A DNA stretch of 64,000 nucleotides, from assembly GCA_017462785.1 (NCBI GenBank), contig JAFTQJ010000055.1, positions 121,850 through 185,849 of the forward strand, given 5' to 3'. This stretch comes from Oscillospiraceae bacterium (lineage in GTDB: Bacteria > Bacillota > Clostridia > Oscillospirales > Ruminococcaceae). The translations under genes were made by a program, and so were the position numbers. Positions 24,920-34,109 of the stretch are shown in pieces. A model generated the notes under the pieces. It did no database searches, had not been told where the DNA came from, and was given only the letters and a program-made list of their open reading frames with translations. Each line of letters starts with the position of its first letter. Position 1 is the stretch's first letter.

Positions 24920-26422
24920 ATGAGCAAAGAAAACAACACACAGGAACAGCAGGAGGAGATCTACCAGAGCATTCTGGGAGATGAGATCCCGCTGGAGGAA
25001 GAAACAGAGGAAGCACCGGCAGAGGAAAGCTCGGAAAAGCCGAAGTCTTCCAAGAAGATTCTGGCGATCACAGGTATTTCCGTTGCATCGGTTGTACTGG
25101 TCGGCTGTCTGGCTGTTGTCGGCATCGGCGTTTTCAACAAGAATAAGAGCAACCCCGAAGCACCGGCTGTGACCTCCCCGAACTACACGCTTGACACCAA
25201 GATGGCTGCATGTTATTTCCATGACATGGTGAACCTGTACAAGGAATCCTATTCCGCAGAGGATCTGATGAATTACTATCAGCTCGACCTCTCCAAGTCC
25301 CTCAAGGAGCAGAATTCCCCCTATGAGGAGGGCGTGACATGGTTTGACACCATGATCGAATCCACAAGCTCCACCATTCAGCAGCAGCTTGTGATGTACG
25401 AGGCTGCAATGGCTGACGGCTTCACCATGCCGGAAAAGGAACAGCAGATGATCGAAGAGGCATTGGCTGAGGCTGATCTTGCTGAATACGGCAACGGCGT
25501 TACTCTTGATGATATTCGCAAGACCCTCGAAATTCAGGCTCTCAGCTCCGCTTATTATTACCATAAGATGGAAGAACTGGAACCGTCCGAGGATGAGATC
25601 AGAGCCTACTACGAGTCCGATCCCAAGAGCTACCAGACCTGCGGACTGGCTGGCTTCTCCGTTTCTTATGCAACCGAGGGTTCTGAGGATAGCGAGGAAA
25701 TGACACAGGAGCAGGCAAAGGAGCTTGCAGAACAGCTCAAGAACACCAACGATGTGGATGCATTCGTGGAGCTGGTCGGCGAGATCCTGCTGGAATATGA
25801 GGGCTACACACAGGAAGAGCTGGACGCAAACCTGCCCTCCGTTTACAACAATGCTTATGGCTACACTGCAAACAATGAGCTTTCTGAATGGGCATTCGGC
25901 GGTGCAAAGGTGAATGATACCTACATGCTCGAAGGCACGGGTGCTTACTACATCTACATCATGAGCAGCGAACCGGTTCTGGATGAAACGGAAACTGTCA
26001 ATGTCCGTCACATTCTCTTCATGGAGCAGGATGACAATATGGCGGCTGCTGAGGATGCACTGGCAGAATGGGAAAGCGGCGAAAAGACCGAGGACAGCTT
26101 CGCAGCACTGGCTGAACAGTACTCCGAGGACGGCGGTTCCAATACCAACGGCGGACTGTATGAAAGCGTTTATCCCGGTCAGATGGTGCAGACCTTCAAT
26201 GACTGGTGCTTTGATGAAAGCAGAAAGTCCGGTGATACGGGCATCGTAGAAACGGAGTACGGTGTGCACGTGATGTATTTCTCCTCCACGGGCGATCCGC
26301 TCTGGATGCAGGAGATCTCCGGCATGATGGTACAGCAGTCCTACAATGACTGGTATACTGAGGTTTCCGCACAGTACCCCATCACCATTGATGAGGCTGT
26401 GATGAAAACCATTGACGGCTGA
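24920..26422 (+). CDS. membrane-anchored PpiC/PrsA-like peptidyl-prolyl isomerase
   Basis: A 500-residue foldase acting outside the membrane on secreted proteins. About 45 acidic cytoplasmic residues precede one membrane helix (about 46-68), so it is anchored by a helix and not as a lipoprotein like PrsA. A SurA-N-like helical region follows, then a parvulin rotamase domain starting at VNVRHILFMEQ and including FAALAEQYSEDGGSNTNGG. The start at 24920 is preferred over the ATG at 24911, because AAAGGA lies 9 bases before the former and directly abuts the latter. It is 2 bases upstream of the endonuclease III gene. Confidence 0.88.
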   Translation: MSKENNTQEQQEEIYQSILGDEIPLEEETEEAPAEESSEKPKSSKKILAITGISVASVVLVGCLAVVGIGVFNKNKSNPEAPAVTSPNYTLDTKMAACYFHDMVNLYKESYSAEDLMNYYQLDLSKSLKEQNSPYEEGVTWFDTMIESTSSTIQQQLVMYEAAMADGFTMPEKEQQMIEEALAEADLAEYGNGVTLDDIRKTLEIQALSSAYYYHKMEELEPSEDEIRAYYESDPKSYQTCGLAGFSVSYATEGSEDSEEMTQEQAKELAEQLKNTNDVDAFVELVGEILLEYEGYTQEELDANLPSVYNNAYGYTANNELSEWAFGGAKVNDTYMLEGTGAYYIYIMSSEPVLDETETVNVRHILFMEQDDNMAAAEDALAEWESGEKTEDSFAALAEQYSEDGGSNTNGGLYESVYPGQMVQTFNDWCFDESRKSGDTGIVETEYGVHVMYFSSTGDPLWMQEISGMMVQQSYNDWYTEVSAQYPITIDEAVMKTIDG

Positions 26423-26424
26423 TC

Positions 26425-27051
26425 ATGACAAAGAAAGAACGGACAATTGCTGCCTGTGAGCTGCTGAAAACGCAGTATCCGGATGCTCTCTGTTCACTGG
26501 AATACGGGAAACCGTATGAGCTGATGATCGCTGTGCGGCTTTCTGCACAGTGCACGGATGCGAGGGTGAACATCGTCACGAAAACACTCTTCCAGCAGTT
26601 CCCCACCCTGCAGTCCTTTGCGGATGCGGATCTGACGGAGCTGGAGGAAGCGGTCAAGCCCTGCGGCTTTTACAAGACCAAGGCGAAGAGCATCAAGGAG
26701 GCTGCACAGCTTCTCCTGACCAAGCACGGCGGAGAGATCCCGCAGACGATGGAGGAGCTGCTGGCTCTGCCCGGCATCGGGCGGAAAACAGCCAATCTTC
26801 TGCTGGGCGATCTTTTCGGAAAACCGGCAGTCGTGACGGATACGCATTTCATCCGCATCACTGGCAGACTTGGACTGACAAAGCATACGGAGCCGCAGAA
26901 GGTCGAGGACGACCTCCGCAAGCTCCTTCCCCCCGAGGAATCCTCGGATTTCTGCCACAGGATCGTGCTCTTTGGCAGAGAATTCTGCAAAGCACGGAAA
27001 CCTGTCTGCGGCAAATGTCCGCTGCGGGAGATCTGTCCCTCCGCTGAATGA
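26425..27051 (+). CDS. nth: endonuclease III
   Basis: A 208-residue DNA glycosylase/AP lyase that removes oxidised pyrimidines in base excision repair. The helix-hairpin-helix LPGIGRKTAN contains the catalytic lysine; the catalytic aspartate is in VVTDTHF. The C-terminal FCKARKPVCGKCPLREIC holds the four cysteines of the [4Fe-4S] cluster (C-x6-C-x2-C-x5-C). The start is 2 bases after the PpiC stop without a clear ribosome site of its own, so it is probably translated by coupling. Confidence 0.96.
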   Translation: MTKKERTIAACELLKTQYPDALCSLEYGKPYELMIAVRLSAQCTDARVNIVTKTLFQQFPTLQSFADADLTELEEAVKPCGFYKTKAKSIKEAAQLLLTKHGGEIPQTMEELLALPGIGRKTANLLLGDLFGKPAVVTDTHFIRITGRLGLTKHTEPQKVEDDLRKLLPPEESSDFCHRIVLFGREFCKARKPVCGKCPLREICPSAE

Positions 27052-27124
27052 ATCCGCTTTCGGCGGTATTGCTCAAATGATATTGTTGAAATTTGTGTAT
27101 ATCGTGGGCGATATGGGGCAGCTA

Positions 27125-27153
27125 TTGACAAAAGCCCGTCAATATTATATAAT
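27125..27153 (+). promoter_or_regulatory. perfect consensus promoter of secA
   Basis: TTGACA, exactly 17 bases, TATAAT, 43 bases before the secA start. It fits constitutive strong expression. Confidence 0.92.
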
Positions 27154-27195
27154 AAAAGTGTATATTCCCAAAAACAGAAAAGGCGGTAACGATAA

Positions 27196-29931
27196 ATGGG
27201 TATTCTGACAACCATTTTTGGTTCGTACAGTGCAAAGGAACTGAAGCGAATCGAACCGATTAAAGACAAGGTACTGGCATTGGAGGAAGAGTATAAGGCT
27301 CTGTCCGATGCGGAACTGAAGGAAAAAACATTTGAATTCCGTGAGAGATTGAATGAGGGTACTGCTACCCTTGATGATATGATCCCCGAGGCTCTGGCAA
27401 CTGTTCGTGAGGCAGGTGCCCGTGTACTCGGCAAGCGTGCATATCCTGTTCAGATCATTGGTGCGATCGTGCTCCATCAGGGCCGTATCGCCGAGATGAG
27501 AACCGGTGAAGGTAAGACACTGGTTGCTTGTCTGGCAGCGTATCTGAATGCTCTGTCCGGTAAGGGCGTACATGTTGTTACAGTGAACGACTACCTCGCA
27601 AAAACACAGTCCGAGGAAATGGGCAAGGTGCACCGCTTCCTTGGTCTGACCGTTGGCTGCATCCTGCATGGTCTGACCAATGCACAGCGTAGAATGGCTT
27701 ACAACTGCGATATTACCTATGCGACCAACAACGAGCTGGGCTTTGACTATCTGCGTGACAACATGGTCATCTACAAGAAGGACATGGTTCAGCGTGCTCC
27801 CAATTTTGCCATTGTCGATGAGGTGGACTCCATCCTGATCGACGAAGCAAGAACTCCTCTGATCATTTCCGGTCAGGGCGACAAGTCCACAGAGCTGTAT
27901 ACGATGGTGGATGCATTTGCAAAGACCCTCTCCTCTGTGACCGTTGTTGAGATCGACGACAAGATGGATCAGGATGAGATCAGCGAAACAGCTGACTACA
28001 TCATTGATGAAAAGGCAAAGACTGCAACCATTACCCGTCAGGGTGTCAAGAAGGCTGAGGAACATTTCCGTGTAGAAAACCTCATGGCTCCGGAGAATAT
28101 GACCCTCCTGCACCACATCAATCAGGCACTCAAGGCAATTGGTATCATGAAGCCCGATATTGACTACATCGTTGAGGACGGCGAAGTCATCATCATTGAT
28201 GAATTCACCGGACGTAAGATGCTCGGCCGCCGCTTCAATGACGGTCTGCATCAGGCGATCGAGGCAAAGGAAGGTGTTAAGGTAGCCCGTGAATCCAAGA
28301 CACTGGCAACCATCACATTCCAGAACTACTTCCGTCTGTACGCAAAGCTGTCCGGTATGACCGGTACTGCGATGACCGAAGAGGACGAGTTCAAGGAGAT
28401 CTACAAGCTCGATGTCATTGCGATCCCGACCAACAAGCCGGTCATCCGTAAGGATCACCCCGATCAGGTGTACCGCACCGAAAAGGGCAAGTTCCTCCAG
28501 ATCATCGAGCAGGTCGTAGAATGCCATGAAAAGGGTCAGCCCGTTCTGGTTGGTACGATCTCCATTGAAAAGTCCGAGATCCTGTCCAAGCTCCTGAAAC
28601 GCCGTGGCATCAAGCACGAGGTACTGAATGCAAAGTACCACGACAAGGAAGCGGAGATCGTTGCACAGGCTGGTAAGCTCGGTGCAGTTACCATTGCGAC
28701 CAATATGGCTGGCCGTGGTACCGACATCATCCTCGGCGGTAATGCGGAGTTCTCTGCAAAGGCTGAGATGCGTAAGATGGAATATGATGAAGCTGTGATC
28801 AATGAAGCGATCGGCTTTGCTGATACAACGGATGAAGAGATCCTCGCTGCAAGAAAGGTTTACCGTGATCTGTATGCGAAGTTTGACGAGAAGGTCAAGG
28901 AAGCTGCGGTTGCTGTTCGTGAGGCAGGCGGTCTGTTCATCATTGGTACGGAGCGTCATGAATCCAGACGTATCGACAACCAGCTGCGTGGCCGTGCAGG
29001 CCGTCAGGGTGACCCCGGTGAGAGCCGTTTCTTCCTCTCTGTTGAGGACGATCTGATGCGTATTTTCGCCGGCGACAGAATGGAATCCGTAATGCGTTCT
29101 CTGAATGTTGAGGAAACCGAGGCGATCGAGAGCAAGTGGCTGACCAAGATCATTGCTTCCTCCCAGAAAAAGGTCGAGGGCAGAAACTTCAGTATCAGAA
29201 AGAATGTCCTGAACTACGACGATGTTATGAATACCCAGCGTGAGATCATCTACAAGCAGAGAGCACAGGTGCTCGATGGTGAGGATCTGCATGATTCCAT
29301 CCTCGGCATGATGGAGGAGCTTGTAACCTCCGTTGCTGGTCAGTACATTGCGGAAGAAGAGGTTCAGGATGACTGGAATCTGATCGATCTGAAGGACTTC
29401 TTCTACGGCTGGCTGCTCGATGACGGTGATCTGGTATACACCGAGGAGGAAATGGTCAGCAAGACCAAGACCGATATTGTGAACTTCCTCGTGGACAAGA
29501 TCAAAACCAAGTATGCACAGAAGGAAGAAACCTACGGCTCCAACATCATCCGTGAGCTGGAGCGTGTAGTAATGCTCAAGGTCGTAGATACCAAGTGGAT
29601 GGCACATATTGACGATATGGCAGAGCTGAAGCGTGGTATTTCTCTGAGAAGCTACGGTCAGAAGAATCCGGTTATTGAGTACCGTTATGAGGGCTTCGAC
29701 ATGTTCGATGCAATGGTAGAATCCATTCGTGAGGATACTGTCCGCATGCTGCTGACCATCCAGATTCAGCAGAATGAAGCTCCCCAGCGTGAGCAGGTAG
29801 CAAAGCCCGATGCACCGAATGCTGGCAGCGTGGAAGCTCGCCAGTCCATGAAGATCGGCCCGAACGATCTGTGCCCCTGCGGCAGCGGCAAGAAGTATAA
29901 GAAGTGCTGTGCCAGCAAGGAGAACCAGTAA
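27196..29931 (+). CDS. secA: preprotein translocase ATPase SecA
   Basis: A 911-residue motor that pushes unfolded preproteins through SecYEG. Nucleotide-binding domain 1 has Walker A MRTGEGKT and Walker B VDEVDSILIDEARTPLIIS; the preprotein-binding insertion follows (with IAIPTNKPVIRKD later). NBD2 includes ATNMAGRGTDI and RGRAGRQGDPG. The C-terminus ends in the zinc-binding SEC-C motif LCPCGSGKKYKKCC that binds SecB or the ribosome. Length is usual for Firmicutes with a full tail. AAAGGCGG precedes the start. Confidence 0.98.
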   Translation: MGILTTIFGSYSAKELKRIEPIKDKVLALEEEYKALSDAELKEKTFEFRERLNEGTATLDDMIPEALATVREAGARVLGKRAYPVQIIGAIVLHQGRIAEMRTGEGKTLVACLAAYLNALSGKGVHVVTVNDYLAKTQSEEMGKVHRFLGLTVGCILHGLTNAQRRMAYNCDITYATNNELGFDYLRDNMVIYKKDMVQRAPNFAIVDEVDSILIDEARTPLIISGQGDKSTELYTMVDAFAKTLSSVTVVEIDDKMDQDEISETADYIIDEKAKTATITRQGVKKAEEHFRVENLMAPENMTLLHHINQALKAIGIMKPDIDYIVEDGEVIIIDEFTGRKMLGRRFNDGLHQAIEAKEGVKVARESKTLATITFQNYFRLYAKLSGMTGTAMTEEDEFKEIYKLDVIAIPTNKPVIRKDHPDQVYRTEKGKFLQIIEQVVECHEKGQPVLVGTISIEKSEILSKLLKRRGIKHEVLNAKYHDKEAEIVAQAGKLGAVTIATNMAGRGTDIILGGNAEFSAKAEMRKMEYDEAVINEAIGFADTTDEEILAARKVYRDLYAKFDEKVKEAAVAVREAGGLFIIGTERHESRRIDNQLRGRAGRQGDPGESRFFLSVEDDLMRIFAGDRMESVMRSLNVEETEAIESKWLTKIIASSQKKVEGRNFSIRKNVLNYDDVMNTQREIIYKQRAQVLDGEDLHDSILGMMEELVTSVAGQYIAEEEVQDDWNLIDLKDFFYGWLLDDGDLVYTEEEMVSKTKTDIVNFLVDKIKTKYAQKEETYGSNIIRELERVVMLKVVDTKWMAHIDDMAELKRGISLRSYGQKNPVIEYRYEGFDMFDAMVESIREDTVRMLLTIQIQQNEAPQREQVAKPDAPNAGSVEARQSMKIGPNDLCPCGSGKKYKKCCASKENQ

Positions 29932-29938
29932 ATTCCAT

Positions 29939-29967
29939 CAGCCCTCTCCTTTTTACGGAGGGGGCTG
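29939..29967 (+). terminator. terminator after secA
   Basis: An 11-base stem with one G-U pair (CAGCCCTCTCC) and a loop of T residues, followed by GTTTGAT, 8 bases after the stop. Confidence 0.7.
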
Positions 29968-29987
29968 GTTTGATAGGAGGCTATTGT

Positions 29988-30605
29988 ATGACGGAACAGG
30001 AGAAAATGCTGGCAGGAAAGATCTATGACCCGTCCGATCCCGTGCTTGCTGCCAAACGAACGCAGGCTCATGAGCTTTGCAGGCAGTACAACCTGACAAG
30101 TGAAACCGAGCTGCAAAAGCGTGCAGAGATCATCGCAAAACTCATTCCGAACTGCGGTGACGGCACCTGTCTGCTCGATCCGATCCGCTTTGATTACGGA
30201 GCACTCACGGTATTCGGGCAGAATTGCTTTGCAAATTTCAATCTGACCGTGCTTGACTGCTGTCCGGTCCACATTGGTGATGATGTGTTTTTCGGACCCA
30301 ACTGCACGATTGCGACACCCATCCATCCCCTTCTGGCAGAGGAACGGAAGATGCGGTTCAAGGAGGACGGCACTCCGTATGATCTGGAATATGCAGCCCC
30401 CATCACGATCGGGGACGGCTGCTGGCTGGCATCAAATGTGACGGTCTGCGGCGGTGTGACCATCGGCAAAGGCTCGGTGATTGGTGCGGGCAGCGTGGTG
30501 ACAAAGGACATTCCTGCCGGAGTTTTTGCAGCCGGCAATCCGTGCAGGGTCATCCGCCCGATCACGGAGGCGGATTCCATTCACCTGAAACAGCAGCTCT
30601 GGTAA
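29988..30605 (+). CDS. maltose O-acetyltransferase-like hexapeptide acetyltransferase
   Basis: A 205-residue left-handed beta-helix acetyltransferase of the Maa/LacA type, using acetyl-CoA to acetylate a sugar. It has an N-terminal Maa domain (MTEQEKMLAGKIYDPSDPVL), the active-site region TPIHPLLAEER with the catalytic histidine, and the coils ITIGDGCWLASNVTVCGGVTIG and SVIGAGSVVTKDIPAGVFAAGNP. The length is typical. TAGGAGG precedes the start. It heads a three-gene run with a methyltransferase and Hsp33. Confidence 0.93.
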   Translation: MTEQEKMLAGKIYDPSDPVLAAKRTQAHELCRQYNLTSETELQKRAEIIAKLIPNCGDGTCLLDPIRFDYGALTVFGQNCFANFNLTVLDCCPVHIGDDVFFGPNCTIATPIHPLLAEERKMRFKEDGTPYDLEYAAPITIGDGCWLASNVTVCGGVTIGKGSVIGAGSVVTKDIPAGVFAAGNPCRVIRPITEADSIHLKQQLW

Positions 30606-30615
30606 GGAGGCAGCC

Positions 30616-31398
30616 ATGAATTACGAAAACTTTGCGGCTTACTATGATGCATTGACCGAGAATGTGGAGTATCCGCTGCGGGCGGCAAGGCTGCACCATC
30701 TGGTGAACACCTACATCCGGACGGATGGACGGATCCTGCTCGATCTCGCCTGCGGAAGCGGTTCCATGAGCGAGGAAATGGCAAAACTGGGGTATGATGT
30801 CATTGGTGTGGACAACTCCCCTTCCATGCTCACGGCTGCGATGGATAAGAAATATGAAAGCGGTCTGCCGATCCAGTACCTTTGTCAGGATATGCGGGAG
30901 ATCGACATGTTCGGCACGATGGATGTAACCATCTGCACACTCGACAGCCTCAATCATCTCCCCTCTCTGGAGGATGTCAAGCAGGTGTTTGAGAGGGTTT
31001 CACTGTTTGCGATGCCCGGCGGACTGTTCCTGTTTGATATGAACACGGTCTACAAGCATCGGGAAATTCTCAGCGGTCAGACCTATATTTATGACACGGA
31101 GGACGTGTTCTGTGCGTGGGAGAATCATCTGCGTGAGGGCAGCAATATTGTGGACATGCAGCTGACGTTTTTTGAAAAAGACGGCGATATGTATTACCGC
31201 AGTGAAGAGCAGATTTCAGAAAACGCCTATTCTGTACAGGAAATCACCGATGCAGTCAGAGAAGCGGGACTGGAGCTTCTGGAGATTTTTGATGCGGACG
31301 CAGATCTGGAGCATCCGGAAAAGCTCCATGCACCAACGGAAACGACACAGCGGCTTCTGTTTGTAACAAAGAAGCCGGAACTGGAGGAATTAAAATGA
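30616..31398 (+). CDS. SAM-dependent methyltransferase
   Basis: A 260-residue class I methyltransferase. The SAM-binding motif I is LLDLACGSGSMSEEMA, with motif II acidic residue in VIGVDNSPSM. The substrate is unknown; the sequence resembles the small-molecule methyltransferase group (methyltransferase domain 25 type). The N-terminal MNYENFAAYYDALTENVEY is common in this clostridial family, often encoded just before hslO. It overlaps the Hsp33 gene by 4 bases (ATGA). AAGGAGG precedes the start. Confidence 0.9.
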   Translation: MNYENFAAYYDALTENVEYPLRAARLHHLVNTYIRTDGRILLDLACGSGSMSEEMAKLGYDVIGVDNSPSMLTAAMDKKYESGLPIQYLCQDMREIDMFGTMDVTICTLDSLNHLPSLEDVKQVFERVSLFAMPGGLFLFDMNTVYKHREILSGQTYIYDTEDVFCAWENHLREGSNIVDMQLTFFEKDGDMYYRSEEQISENAYSVQEITDAVREAGLELLEIFDADADLEHPEKLHAPTETTQRLLFVTKKPELEELK

Positions 31399-32264
31399 GT
31401 ATCATCAAACGAGCAATTTCTGCGGACGGCAGCGTGGTAGCGTCCGCTATTGATGCGACCGACATGGTTGCAATGATCGAACAGTATCACAAGCCCTCGG
31501 CGGTCGTGACTGCGGCTCTGGGACGGCTGACCATTGCCGCTTCCCTGATGGGCTACGGTCTGAAATCTGCGGACGAATCCCTGACACTGAGGATCGACGG
31601 CGATGGTCCGATCGGTGCAATGGTGGCATGTGCGGATGATCTGGGCAATGTCAAGTGCTATGCGGACAACTACATTGTGGAGATTCCGCTGAATGCCAAG
31701 GGCAAGCTCGATGTGGGCGGTGCAGTCGGCAGCGGTACATTTTCCGTCATCAAGGACATGGGTCTGAAGGAGCCGTATGTGGGCACAATTCCGCTGGTTT
31801 CCGGTGAAATTGCGGAAGATATTGCCAATTACTACGCATCCAGCGAACAGATTCCGACAGTGCTGAGTCTGGGCGTGCTGGTGGCACCGGATTTGTCCGT
31901 GCAGTATGCCGGCGGTTTCCTGATCCAGCTGCTCCCCTTTGCGGACGAGGCTTGCATCCCGATTCTGGAAAAAAATGTGTCCGAAATGCCGCATTTCACG
32001 GAAATGCTGGCGGCTGGCATGACGGCGGAGGACATTGTGATGAAGTGTCTGGACGGACTGGATGCCAATCTGCTGGATGAGGCGGAATCGGGATATTTCT
32101 GCGATTGCAGCCGTGAGAGGACGGCAAGGGTGCTGACGAGCATCGGCAAGGACGACCTGCGGGAGCTTGCGGAAAGCAAGGAGAAGATCGAGGTTTGCTG
32201 CCATTTCTGTGACAAGAAGTATGAGTTCACGCCGGAGGAGATTCTGGGGTTAATTCAGAAATAA
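31395..32264 (+). CDS. hslO: redox-regulated chaperone Hsp33
   Basis: A 289-residue cytosolic holdase activated by oxidative unfolding. The N-terminal domain starts MSIIKRAISADGSVVASAIDAT. The C-terminal zinc switch has CDCS and CHFC, i.e. the C-x-C and C-x2-C pairs that hold zinc in the reduced state. Length matches the family. The start overlaps the methyltransferase stop by 4 bases. A strong terminator follows at 32267-32301. Confidence 0.96.
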   Translation: MSIIKRAISADGSVVASAIDATDMVAMIEQYHKPSAVVTAALGRLTIAASLMGYGLKSADESLTLRIDGDGPIGAMVACADDLGNVKCYADNYIVEIPLNAKGKLDVGGAVGSGTFSVIKDMGLKEPYVGTIPLVSGEIAEDIANYYASSEQIPTVLSLGVLVAPDLSVQYAGGFLIQLLPFADEACIPILEKNVSEMPHFTEMLAAGMTAEDIVMKCLDGLDANLLDEAESGYFCDCSRERTARVLTSIGKDDLRELAESKEKIEVCCHFCDKKYEFTPEEILGLIQK

Positions 32265-32266
32265 AC

Positions 32267-32301
32267 AAAAGCGATGTGCACAAAATGCACATCGCTTTTT
32301 T
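32267..32301 (+). terminator. terminator after hslO
   Basis: A 14-base perfect stem (AAAAGCGATGTGCA, 5-base loop) ending in a T-run. Confidence 0.92.
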
Positions 32302-32307
32302 GATCAC

Positions 32308-32336
32308 AAAAATGCCCCGACCGGAGTCGGGGCATT
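32308..32336 (-). terminator. terminator of the hydrogenase operon
   Basis: An 11-base perfect stem (AATGCCCCGAC, 4-base loop) followed on the minus strand by TTTT, 17 bases after the hydA stop. Confidence 0.88.
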
Positions 32337-32352
32337 CATCATGCAAAAACGA

Positions 32353-34095
32353 TTAGTTGATGGAACGCTTTACATAAGTTGTGTGCAGCAGTTCATGAGC
32401 CTTGTGGCTGTTCGGCTCGCCGAGGAATTCCTCATAGAGCTTCTGAACATCTGCATTCTGATGGGACAGACGCAGTTCCTTTGCAGCATCCTCATCGTAG
32501 AGTGCCTTTGCACGCAGCTCACGCAGATCTGCGAAGTTGCGAACACTTGCAGGCTGCTGAGGCTGACCGCCGCCGTTTACACAGCCGCCGGGGCAACCCA
32601 TGATTTCGATGAAGTGAACTTCCTCGCCGTTCTGAACGGACTTGAGCAGTTCCTTTGCATTTGCCAGACCGCTTGCAACTGCAACCTTGATCTCAGTGCC
32701 AGCTACATTGTAGGTCTTACGCTTGATGCCGTCAGTACCACGAACCTCTGTGAACTCGATCACCTTGTCCTCGCCAGTCAGCCAGCAAGCTGCGGTTCTC
32801 AGAGCAGCTTCCATTACGCCGCCTGTTGCACCGAAGATGTCGCCTGCACCAGCGGACAGACCCAGCGGATTGTCGAAGTCCTCATCGGGCATAGCTCTGA
32901 AGTTCAGACCTGCACGACGGATCATTCTTGCCAGCTCTCTTGTAGTCAGTACATAATCTACGTCCGGTACACCAGCTGCGTTCTGATCGTTTCTGCCGAT
33001 CTCGAACTTCTTAGCTGTACAGGGCATTACGCTGACAACAACGATATCTTCAGCCTTTACGCCGATCTTCTCAGCATAGTAGGTCTTTGCAATTGCACCC
33101 AGCATCTGGTGAGGAGACTTGCAGCTGGACAGGTTCTCTGTCATCTCAGGGAAGTAGTGCTCACAGTACTTCACCCAGCCAGGAGAACAGGATGTGATCA
33201 GCGGGAGCTTGCCGCCGTTCTTGAAGCGATCCATGAACTCGGTAGCTTCTTCCATGATGGTCAGGTCAGCTGCCCAGTCAGTATCGAATACATCGTCAAA
33301 GCCCAGACGACGCAGGGATGCAGCCATCTTGCCTTCAACGTTTGTGCCGATCTCATAGCCGAACTCTTCGCCCAGAGCTGCACGAACTGCCGGAGCAGTC
33401 TGTACAATGACTCTCTTGGAAGGATCAGCGATTGCTGCGAATACATCATCAATGTATTCCTTCTCAGACAGAGCACCAACAGGACATACAGCGATACACT
33501 GGCCGCATGCTACGCAGCTTGTTTCGCCCAGACCCATGTCAAATGCACTTGCGATCGTGGTAACGAAACCACGCTCGTTTGCACCGATCACGCCTACGCC
33601 CTGTGTCTTGCCGCAGACAGCTACGCAGCGGCGGCACAGAATGCACTTGTTGTTGTCACGGTACATGTGTACTGCGGAATCGTCAACCTCGTGCTCAACC
33701 ATCTCACCTGCGAAGGTGTCGGAATTCTCAACACCGAGGTCATTTGCAAGCTTCTGCAGCTCGCAGTTGCCGCTTCTTACGCAGGACAGGCACTTCTTGT
33801 CATGTGTGGAAAGAATCAGCTCAACGGTCTTCTTTCTGGACTCCAGAACCTTCGGGGAGTTGGTCAGAACTTCCATACCCTCAGTTACCGGATATACGCA
33901 GGCAGCTACCAGACGGAAGCCTCTGCCTTCGTTTGCCTCAACCATACAGATACGGCATGCACCGATCTCGTTGATTTCCTTCATATAGCACAGGGTGGGG
34001 ATCTCCACGCCTGCTGCATGTGCAGCTTCGAGGATGGTAGAACCCTTCGGAACAGAAACCGCAATGCCATTGATTTTTACATTAATATCTGCCAT
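32353..34095 (-). CDS. hydA: electron-bifurcating [FeFe]-hydrogenase catalytic subunit HydA
   Basis: A 580-residue subunit that makes or oxidises H2, taking electrons from NADH and ferredoxin together. The N-terminus has a [2Fe-2S] domain (cysteines in LCYMKEINEIGACRICMVE), a His/Cys cluster (HDKKCLSCVRSGNC) and two [4Fe-4S] clusters (CILCRRCVAVC and CVACGQCIAVC). The H-cluster motifs are TSCSPGW (L1), MPCTAKKFE (L2) and EIMGCPGGCVNGGGQP (L3). L1 has Ser where many hydrogenases have a second Cys. It lies 14 bases after hydB. AAGGAGG precedes the start. Confidence 0.96.
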   Translation of the reverse strand: MADINVKINGIAVSVPKGSTILEAAHAAGVEIPTLCYMKEINEIGACRICMVEANEGRGFRLVAACVYPVTEGMEVLTNSPKVLESRKKTVELILSTHDKKCLSCVRSGNCELQKLANDLGVENSDTFAGEMVEHEVDDSAVHMYRDNNKCILCRRCVAVCGKTQGVGVIGANERGFVTTIASAFDMGLGETSCVACGQCIAVCPVGALSEKEYIDDVFAAIADPSKRVIVQTAPAVRAALGEEFGYEIGTNVEGKMAASLRRLGFDDVFDTDWAADLTIMEEATEFMDRFKNGGKLPLITSCSPGWVKYCEHYFPEMTENLSSCKSPHQMLGAIAKTYYAEKIGVKAEDIVVVSVMPCTAKKFEIGRNDQNAAGVPDVDYVLTTRELARMIRRAGLNFRAMPDEDFDNPLGLSAGAGDIFGATGGVMEAALRTAACWLTGEDKVIEFTEVRGTDGIKRKTYNVAGTEIKVAVASGLANAKELLKSVQNGEEVHFIEIMGCPGGCVNGGGQPQQPASVRNFADLRELRAKALYDEDAAKELRLSHQNADVQKLYEEFLGEPNSHKAHELLHTTYVKRSIN

Positions 34096-34109
34096 GTCTT
34101 TGTTCCTCC

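Noticed and set aside
27145-29607. 820-codon open frame antisense to secA
   Set aside because: It lies wholly opposite secA, has no ribosome site and an implausible composition; it results from the codon bias of the real gene.
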